The notes under the pieces are model-generated. The model saw only the letters and a program-made list of their open reading frames with translations. It was not told the origin of the DNA and did not search any database. This document shows, in pieces, positions 51,368 through 57,198 of a stretch of DNA of 57,198 bases. Both the position numbers and the translations under genes were made by a program. The stretch's first letter is position 1, and the number at the start of each line of letters is the position of its first letter. The DNA comes from Pseudopedobacter sp045629485. Its GTDB lineage: Bacteria; Bacteroidota; Bacteroidia; Sphingobacteriales; Sphingobacteriaceae. The DNA is taken from contig JAZQRF010000272.1 of NCBI GenBank assembly GCA_045629485.1, forward strand, positions 1 through 57,198. The letters run 5' to 3'.

Positions 51368-53986
51368 TTATAAATTACGACGATATTTTAGGTATTTGCT
51401 TGTTTCCATTATTAAAAACACCATTAAAGAGGCGACTCCAACTACGATAAATTCTTCCATAGAAAGCGCTTGCGTATGGAAAATATCCTGTAGAAATGGA
51501 ACATAGGTTACCAATGCCTGACTGATGAGTGCCAGCAATACAGACCCCATCATCATTGGATTGCTCCATAATCCGATCTTTAGGAGCGATAGCCTTTCAG
51601 ACCGTACAGATAGAGCATGACCCATTTGACTAAGACAAAGTATATTGAAGACAATAGTTTGCCAGTGCAAACCATTATGATAAGCCCAGGCATGTGCACT
51701 GAGGGCGATACCGGCCATCATTACCCCAATCCAGAGCATATGAAATCCCCTTCCCTGGGAAAAAATATCCTCATCAGGATCTCTGGGTGGCCGCCGCATG
51801 ATATTCTCCTCTTCCTTTTCGTAAGATAGCGCAATGGCAGGTAATCCGTCCGAGACCAGGTTGATCCATAAAATGTGTATGGGCATCAATGCAACAGGTA
51901 ATCCAAGCATGGGACCCATTAAGATGGTGAGTAACTCACTTGAGTTTGTGGTTAACAGGTATTTGATCAGTTTCAGTATATTGTCGTATACCTGCCTGCC
52001 GGCCCGGATAGCGGGTATAATTGACGCAAAGTTATCATCAAGTAAAACCATGTCTGCCGATGCCTTGGCAACATCAGTACCGGAAATCCCCATTGCGATA
52101 CCAATGTTTGCAGCATTTAAGGAAGGTGAATCGTTAATCCCGTCACCTGTCATGGCGACAAAATTACCGGTGCTCTGCAATGAGTTTACGATTCTGAGCT
52201 TTTGCTCTGGGCTAACTCTTGCATATACCTTAATCCGGGAGACCTTACTTCGCAGTACCTCGTCATCCATCAGGGTCAAATCACTTCCAGTTACCACCAG
52301 GTCGTCGTCGTGAGTGATAATTCCTACTTGCCTGGCGATACTTGTAGCCGTTGCAATATGGTCGCCGGTGATCATCACAGGCACAACACCTGCAGCATGA
52401 CACTCGGCTATGGCTTCGATCACCCCTTCCCGAATAGGATCAATCATCCCTGCCAGACCCAGGAAAATTAAATCTTGCTCATAGTCGGTTTCATTTATAT
52501 CTTGTGGCAAATGATCAAAATAACGGTAAGCGAAACCCATCACGCGGTTTCCCTGCTCCGCCATAGTCTGCACTTGTTGCAGAATCTTTTCTTTTTCCAC
52601 ATCATTACATCGGGGCAACAACATTTCGGGTGCGCCTTTGGTGAAACAGATCACTTTGCCGTTAATGTGATGAAAGGTACTCATCAGCTTACGTACAGAG
52701 TCGAATGGAAGTTCTGCCAAACGGATAGGATCAACATCTTCCGGGCTATGAGCTTCTGCAATTCGCATCAACGCGAGTTCTGTACCCTCGCCTTTTAGCT
52801 GGCCGCTTGCATCACTAAAAGAATCGTTGTTAAGCCTGAAAGCACTTAAAAGTAATTGTCCTTCCACAAAGGTCTTCAGCTTTGCTATTTCGTCGCCCTG
52901 GTACCATTGCTGTTGGCAGTAAATTTGGGAAACCTGCATTTGGTTCCTGGTCAAAGTACCAGTTTTATCTGTGCATATATATTTAACCGAACCCAATGTT
53001 TCTACGGCATGCAGTTTCCTGATCAATGCATTCTTTTTTACCATTTTCCTGGCTGCCAGGGCCAATGATATGGAAATCACAGCAGGCAACGCTTCGGGAA
53101 TGGCTGCTACCGCAAGGGAAATACTGGTGAGTAGCATTTGTGAAACGCCTTCGCCACGCAGCCAACCCGAGATAAAAAAAATGGTGCAGAGAAATATAAT
53201 AATGACAGACAAGCGTTTAGTGAACTTTGCCATCCGCAATTGCAGGGGGGTTAAACCTGGTACACGCTGAACCATTTGGGCAATTTTGCCAAACTCTGTA
53301 TTCATCCCGGTGGCTACCACTACACCAAGCCCACGGCCAGCCGCCACAAAAGTGCCCTTAAAAGCCATGTTTAATTTGTCTGCCAATACCAATTCGCCTG
53401 TATCCAACACTTCGGATGATTTCTCAACTGCTGCAGACTCTCCTGTTAATGCAGATTCTTCCACACGTAATCCTGCAGCTTCCAAAATTCTTAAATCTGC
53501 TGGTACGGCTACACCAGCTTCCAAAAGAACAATATCACCTACAACAATTTCTTCCTGGTTTATGGTTCTTACAGCTCCATTTCTGCGGACTGTAACCTTG
53601 GTAACGTTAGTTTTTTTGAGCGCATCCAAAGCTTTTTCGGCCCGGTACTGCTGATAAAATCCAAGGAGGGCATTAATAAAGACAATTATTAAAATTACTA
53701 TAGCGTCTGAAAAATCGCCGAGTACAGCAGATACCACGGCCGCACCAATAAGTACCAAAATCCCGATTTCTTTAAATTGTTCGGCGAGCAGCTTTAATTT
53801 TCCTTTATGATCAACTTTATACAGCCGGTTTGGTCCCCAGCGCCGCATCCGGTTCATTGCCTCTTCACCGTCCAGACCTTCAACAGAGGTAGAAACAGTT
53901 TGCATTACCGTATCCCCATCGAGAATGCACCAATTTTGACTCTCTTCTCCATCTTTTAGGTCTAAAGCAGTTTTCTCGATTTTCAT
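51368..53986 (-). CDS. Calcium-type P2 cation-transporting P-type ATPase
   Basis: An 872-residue P-type ATPase of the PacL/SERCA-like group. It has the N-terminal cation-ATPase domain, actuator motif SALTGES, phosphorylation motif CTDKTGTLTRNQ, ITGDH and MTGDGINDSPSLN, and about ten membrane helices. In M4 the motif is AAIPEALPAV, close to calcium-pump P-E-G-L-P. In M6 INLVSDGLPAIAL keeps the Asn and Asp ligands, and the E-x-x-E-x-x-I-M-x-R-P-P segment follows. Calcium export is the best guess; sodium or manganese is not excluded. It differs clearly from the other ATPase at 42636-45128. It is convergent with hsp20. I found no FNR-type site upstream. Confidence 0.9.
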   Translation of the reverse strand: MKIEKTALDLKDGEESQNWCILDGDTVMQTVSTSVEGLDGEEAMNRMRRWGPNRLYKVDHKGKLKLLAEQFKEIGILVLIGAAVVSAVLGDFSDAIVILIIVFINALLGFYQQYRAEKALDALKKTNVTKVTVRRNGAVRTINQEEIVVGDIVLLEAGVAVPADLRILEAAGLRVEESALTGESAAVEKSSEVLDTGELVLADKLNMAFKGTFVAAGRGLGVVVATGMNTEFGKIAQMVQRVPGLTPLQLRMAKFTKRLSVIIIFLCTIFFISGWLRGEGVSQMLLTSISLAVAAIPEALPAVISISLALAARKMVKKNALIRKLHAVETLGSVKYICTDKTGTLTRNQMQVSQIYCQQQWYQGDEIAKLKTFVEGQLLLSAFRLNNDSFSDASGQLKGEGTELALMRIAEAHSPEDVDPIRLAELPFDSVRKLMSTFHHINGKVICFTKGAPEMLLPRCNDVEKEKILQQVQTMAEQGNRVMGFAYRYFDHLPQDINETDYEQDLIFLGLAGMIDPIREGVIEAIAECHAAGVVPVMITGDHIATATSIARQVGIITHDDDLVVTGSDLTLMDDEVLRSKVSRIKVYARVSPEQKLRIVNSLQSTGNFVAMTGDGINDSPSLNAANIGIAMGISGTDVAKASADMVLLDDNFASIIPAIRAGRQVYDNILKLIKYLLTTNSSELLTILMGPMLGLPVALMPIHILWINLVSDGLPAIALSYEKEEENIMRRPPRDPDEDIFSQGRGFHMLWIGVMMAGIALSAHAWAYHNGLHWQTIVFNILCLSQMGHALSVRSERLSLLKIGLWSNPMMMGSVLLALISQALVTYVPFLQDIFHTQALSMEEFIVVGVASLMVFLIMETSKYLKYRRNL

Positions 53987-54289
53987 AAGATAAATTTGAT
54001 TCTACAACTATGTTTTTTATCTTAAGCAAGCAAATGGGATCAAAGTAAAAGCTTATAGATTAGGCTTGGCTACCAGTTCATCCGGTCTTTTATGTAACTG
54101 TAACGGGATAAAGGCAGAAAGCCCCCAGCTTGTATTGAAATGCTGTTGATTCCGCTTGGTCTTCCCTTACGAACACGAAACGAATCCTCTTTTAAATGTT
54201 AAGGAGTATGATTGCGTTATGTTCTGCAGAGTTACCTGTCCCGTAAGAAGTAACTTCTAAGGCTACGACTGGCAGCCAATACAAAGCAT
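53987..54289. other. Gap between the ATPase and USP genes
   Basis: The 303 bp include the promoter of the ATPase gene and the 3' end of the leftward USP transcript. I see no palindrome of the local type, no strong terminator and no reading frame of note. CAAAGTAA (54041-54048, plus-strand reading) is a one-mismatch -7 candidate for the ATPase gene. Confidence 0.4.
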
Positions 54290-55150
54290 TTAGGTGTCTG
54301 TATGCTGATGTGGAATTGCCAGCAAAGGTACTTTGGTATGATAACTCATCCTCTTAGTTTTACTCGGATTCATTAGTCGCTGCAGAAAGCTTCTTTTATA
54401 AGTAAACATCGTCAGAATATCTATATTGTTTTCTGAAATATACTTGGAAAGGGTTTCTTCGAAATCCTCCCCGAAGAGATGTTGAGAGGTCACATGTTCA
54501 TGGAAAAAGTCATCCAGGAATTCCCGGTAGCGGTTAATTTCAGAATCGCGGGAAATTGCAGTCACCGCTTTATCCTTCATTTCATTGGTAAATACCACCA
54601 CATGTAAAGTCGAGTTAAACAGCTTGGTAAACAATGCCAAAATCCGGCAGGATTCTGCATCTTTTTCAAAGTGATTGGTAGCGAGCAAGATTTTTGCCGG
54701 ATTACTCAAGCGGTAATCTATTGGAATCGCCAGAACCGGAATTTTCGAATTGCCAATTACCGAAGCTGTTTGTGATCCCCAAAGCTTATCGAGTACATTG
54801 CCTGCGCCAGTTGTCCCCATCACAATCAGGTCGATCTCATGTTCCAAACTTGTTTTGCTAATAGATTCAGGCACAGTGGCTATAGTTTCATTCAGAGCGG
54901 TATGAATATCTATGCTATAATCTGCTAACATCTCCTGCTTTAAGGTGGCTAGTTGCTGCTCTGCTTGTTCGCGAAGTATGCTGGTCATATCATAATTAGC
55001 TCCCGCGAATTCCCCGTAAACAGGTGGAGTTATCTCCAGAATGTGGATAAGATTGATTTCTGCCTTTGCTGCTTTAGAAATATGAATTGCGGCTTTTAGT
55101 GCATTAAGGGCAGATTCTGAAAAATCTGTTGGCACAAGTATTTTTTTCAT
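54290..55150 (-). CDS. Tandem universal stress protein
   Basis: A 286-residue protein with two USP domains. The first starts MKKILVPTDFSESALNALKAA and has a complete ATP-binding loop, GTTGAGNVLDKLWGSQTASVI (G-x2-G-x9-G-S/T). The second (about 150-280) has AKILLATNHFEKDAESCRIL and lacks the glycine loop. The layout differs from the USP at 46579-47511, so the two are paralogs, not a recent duplication. The gene is preceded at a distance of about 220 bp by a perfect FNR-type palindrome. A role in survival under respiratory limitation is inferred. Confidence 0.92.
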   Translation of the reverse strand: MKKILVPTDFSESALNALKAAIHISKAAKAEINLIHILEITPPVYGEFAGANYDMTSILREQAEQQLATLKQEMLADYSIDIHTALNETIATVPESISKTSLEHEIDLIVMGTTGAGNVLDKLWGSQTASVIGNSKIPVLAIPIDYRLSNPAKILLATNHFEKDAESCRILALFTKLFNSTLHVVVFTNEMKDKAVTAISRDSEINRYREFLDDFFHEHVTSQHLFGEDFEETLSKYISENNIDILTMFTYKRSFLQRLMNPSKTKRMSYHTKVPLLAIPHQHTDT

Positions 55151-55620
55151 GATAATGATGAATTAGTGAATACAATTTTAAGCTGTCCAAGCGAATAAAT
55201 GGCGATATTACAACAGGTTCCTCTGTCAGGTCTTAGCCTTTTAGAATTTCCAGAAAGTAGGAATACTGACACTGGTTATTCACTAACAGAGCATTAATAT
55301 TCATTTCTTTAGTTGCCTTTAACTTCGTGAACCATAATATAAAGTTCAACTTTCTGAATTCACATATGGTTGACGTTCGTCAAGCTTTCAGATGATCTTG
55401 CTCAGCAATTTTCCAACGGCGGTCCCAGCATCATACAAAAGCACTCAGAAACAACTATAGTATTGACCACTTAGCTGTTTCCTGTTGATGAATATCAGGA
55501 ACTTTGGTGGTAACGGTCAATCGGCTTGCTTGGGAAAATATGGAAATTCGTAAAGGAACGAAGAAAGACAGGAAAATAAAGTGCTGTTGGCCGTTCTTAA
55601 CGAGATTTAAATTTAAAGAT
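55151..55620. other. Divergent promoter region between USP and nitroreductase genes
   Basis: The 470 bp separate two divergent genes and contain one perfect FNR-type palindrome, listed on its own. No other clear signal is visible. A possible 39-codon extension of the nitroreductase frame from 55504 is present but not conserved-looking. Confidence 0.5.
55370..55383. promoter_or_regulatory. Perfect FNR-type palindrome TTGACGTTCGTCAA
   Basis: Arms TTGACG / CGTCAA with a 2-base centre; 13 of 14 bases are identical to the site at 39051-39064. At 22 bp on either side are only partial -7 matches, four of six defined bases: CAATTTTC rightward at 55406-55413 and GAACTTTA leftward at 55347-55340. It may control the nitroreductase gene, the USP gene or both. 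Confidence 0.65.
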
Positions 55621-56211
55621 ATGAATGAGATTATTGATAACATCTATAAACGCCGGGCTGTAAGGAAGTACAAAGATATAGGCATCAGCCGTGAAGTCAT
55701 TGATGAACTCATTATGGCAGGAAAAATGGCGCCTTCAGCTATGAATAAACAACCCTGGAAATTCTATGTGTTAACGGATAAGGAAATAATAAAGAAGCTT
55801 TCTCATGGCATTCAAGAAGTGGCTTTAAAAAAGATGAAGGGAAAAGGGGTTAAAGAGATTGCTAAAGCAGCGCTGAGCTTATTCCATTTCTCATCTATCA
55901 AAAATCTCTTAAATATCGAAGACCATGTTTTTTATAATGCTCCGGTGGTTATTTTCATCAGTCATCAAAGAGACGATGAGTGGGGGAAACTGGATGTTGG
56001 CATGTGCGCACAAAACATCATGCTTGCAGCTAAATCCTTAGGATTAGAAAGCTGTCCGGTAGGTTTTGCAAAGTATGTTAGCGAGAGCCCGGAATATGCC
56101 CTGCTAAAAGTTCCTGAAAATGAAGAGGTGGATTTGGCGATAGTATTGGGTTACGGAGACGAAAGTCCTGATATACCTAATCGAACGGGAGATCATATCA
56201 TTTATATATAA
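55621..56211 (+). CDS. Nitroreductase family protein
   Basis: I use the ATG at 55621 (MNEIIDNIYKRRAVRKYKD), since R-R-[ASV]-[VI]-R is the usual start of the family. The 196-residue protein has the FMN-binding residues in RRAVRKY, the motif APSAMNKQPWKFYVL, and the C-terminal segment KLDVGMCAQNIMLAAKSLGLESCPVGF. VDLAIVLGYGD near the end is typical. Nitroreductases use FMN and NAD(P)H to reduce nitro groups, quinones or flavins; the physiological substrate is unknown. It lies 237 bp after a perfect FNR-type palindrome and belongs by content to the stress island. Confidence 0.93.
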   Translation: MNEIIDNIYKRRAVRKYKDIGISREVIDELIMAGKMAPSAMNKQPWKFYVLTDKEIIKKLSHGIQEVALKKMKGKGVKEIAKAALSLFHFSSIKNLLNIEDHVFYNAPVVIFISHQRDDEWGKLDVGMCAQNIMLAAKSLGLESCPVGFAKYVSESPEYALLKVPENEEVDLAIVLGYGDESPDIPNRTGDHIIYI

Positions 56212-56583
56212 TTTCGTATGCTATTACCCGGGATTTAAAGCATTCATAAGGGAGTAAAACAACTCTTTTACAGGGTAAATAGTTGCATGTCGTTTCTGGA
56301 TTGGCCAGGCTCAGGTATACGCTGTAAAGCTGATTGCCAATAATTTCTTATCTGGGCTAGGGGAGGCATTCGGATTAAAAAGAAAGCTCAAAACGAGGAT
56401 GCCACGTTCCTTACCAAAGATTTACAAAAAATAAATTGCTTCCATATCCAGGTTTGGCTATGCTATTGCGTACTAGATGCTCCTGAATACGGATGAGAAT
56501 CAGGTACTTTCTGCAAGGTCATCAGGTATTTTCCGATTAAACTATGTTCCCTTTAGATCTGTTTATTTAAGAAATTTTCCTCT
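56212..56583. other. Gene-poor stretch of 372 bp
   Basis: No convincing gene, terminator or palindrome is visible. A 43-codon open stretch without a start codon (reading GQAQVYAVKLIANNF onward) could be a gene remnant, but I do not recognise it. Confidence 0.35.
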
Positions 56584-56829
56584 ATGAAAACAAAACAGAT
56601 AGTATTCCTTATTCCTTTGCTGATTATTTCAGCCCTCCCGGCCTTTGCACAGCGGGGAGTACCGCCAAAAGAAAAAACTTCAACAGTAAGCGCTGCATTG
56701 CGTGGTGACCAGGTTTGGGTAATGAATGCAAAATCCCACGACCTGGAAGACAGCACAGCTGTGCCTTCCAAACGTTTGGCCATACAAAGAGCCGTTTTTA
56801 AACCTATCCCGAAGAAATTAAGGAAGTAG
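56584..56829 (+). CDS. Small secreted protein of unknown function
   Basis: An 81-residue product with a clear signal peptide (MKTKQIVFLIPLLIISALPA, cleavage expected after AFA). The mature part of about 58 residues starts QRGVPPKEKTST, is basic at the end (KPIPKKLRK) and contains no cysteine. I do not recognise a family. It is isolated between two non-coding stretches. The good signal peptide supports a real gene. A role at the envelope during stress is possible only by association. Confidence 0.55.
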   Translation: MKTKQIVFLIPLLIISALPAFAQRGVPPKEKTSTVSAALRGDQVWVMNAKSHDLEDSTAVPSKRLAIQRAVFKPIPKKLRK

Positions 56830-57130
56830 CCAACCTTTAAAGAATGTTAAATTTTTTTGATTCCGGACCCCAATTTCTGTTTTTTCGGGCTCCGGTTTGC
56901 TCTTCGTACTTTGCCTTTGCAAGGCAACCCTTTCCATCCCGGGCACAGGTGCTTCCTGTAGGCCCTGGATTAACCAATTCGTAGAACATGCGATCCCATA
57001 GCAGGCAATCACAGTTTATTATGAAAAATCTTACATTAAAAAAAATCTTCTAAATATTACGCTTCTGGTGTGATGCTGTATTTAATCCCTACCTTGCAGG
57101 TCTAATCCGAAATTGATCCGGAAACATCAC
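56830..57130. other. Intergenic stretch of 301 bp with small inverted repeats
   Basis: It contains a 7-bp perfect inverted repeat (TTGCCTT / AAGGCAA, 56912-56928) and a weaker CCGGA / TCCGG pair near 56863-56895. I see no gene and no promoter element that I can support. Confidence 0.35.
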
Positions 57131-57198
57131 ATGCAGAATACGGATAAAATTAGTACGCTGATTGAATTGAACGAGGAGTTGGAAAACTACTTCAGAAA
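57131..57198 (+). CDS. Start of a probable PAS-containing sensor protein (cut by window end)
   Basis: Only 22 codons are present: MQNTDKISTLIELNEELENY and onward. The L-N-E-E-L-E-N-Y-F start resembles, from memory, the first residues of Bacteroidota PAS histidine kinases and CheB/CheR-PAS proteins. The rest lies outside the window, so the call is tentative. Confidence 0.4.
   Translation, partial: MQNTDKISTLIELNEELENYFR

Noticed and set aside
52202..52798. Open frames on the plus strand inside the calcium-type ATPase gene
   Set aside because: They are antisense shadows of a strongly conserved enzyme and show no domain pattern of their own.
42636..53986. The two P-type ATPase genes as a recent duplication
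   Set aside because: Their M4 and M6 motifs, lengths and N-termini differ strongly, so they are old, distinct subfamilies.
55504..55620. 39-codon N-terminal extension of the nitroreductase frame
   Set aside because: The family starts at MNEIIDNIYKRRAVRKY. The extension is basic, Cys/Trp-rich and unlike any nitroreductase, and a better ATG lies at 55621.

Overview
The window looks like chromosome of a Bacteroidota member, most likely family Sphingobacteriaceae (Pedobacter-like). I infer this from the AT-rich base composition, several perfect TAnnTTTG -7 promoter elements, start codons without clear Shine-Dalgarno sites, and typical families: a LruC-domain lipoprotein, a gliding-motility/type IX secretion C-terminal domain, PorP/SprF, and a TPR-PD40-OmpA protein. 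I see no tRNA, rRNA, CRISPR array, insertion sequence or phage gene.

Region 1 (0-26.8 kb) is a cell-surface region. It holds a Wzx/Wzy-type exopolysaccharide locus: a half-length TolC-like outer-membrane protein, a Wzz/Wzc-like co-polymerase with a degenerate ATPase, a Wzy-like polymerase, a Wzx-like flippase, and five glycosyltransferases (two GT2, two GT4-like, one GT8). Decorating enzymes are a pyruvyltransferase, an AcylT-3 membrane acyltransferase, a MBOAT/SGNH pair and a hexapeptide acetyltransferase. Next to it lies a three-gene cassette of lectin-domain adhesin, PorP/SprF and PorE-like OmpA protein. The initiating sugar-phosphate transferase sits separately, fused to a decayed receiver domain and preceded by a single-domain response regulator. 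A 46-residue membrane microprotein is hidden between a glycosyltransferase gene and wzy.

Region 2 (27-38.6 kb) is mostly housekeeping and miscellaneous: pyrG-yidC, small acidic or unknown proteins, a DUF1810 protein, a cupin, dinB, a receiver-only regulator, a SnoaL-like protein and a large multi-PAS histidine kinase.

Region 3 (38.6-57.2 kb) is a compact stress / low-oxygen-type island. It encodes a FixL-like PAS histidine kinase, a response regulator fused to an FNR-type DNA-binding domain, D-lactate dehydrogenase, a stand-alone copy of only the dehydrogenase N-terminal lobe, two tandem universal stress proteins, PEP synthase, a three-BON protein, Hsp20, two P-type ATPases, an HdeD-like membrane protein and a nitroreductase. 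Several promoters here carry a palindrome of the form yTGAy-N4-rTCAr. At three promoters it lies exactly 22 bp upstream of a TAnnTTTG-type -7 element (two perfect, one with a single mismatch), the geometry of class-II FNR/CRP activation. The fused regulator keeps the FNR-type E-x-x-S-R recognition helix, so I infer that kinase, receiver-FNR protein and these promoters form one local circuit. The gene content resembles the DosR dormancy regulon and the low-oxygen-activated locus of Burkholderia, but the regulator architecture differs. The window ends inside the first codons of another probable PAS sensor kinase.
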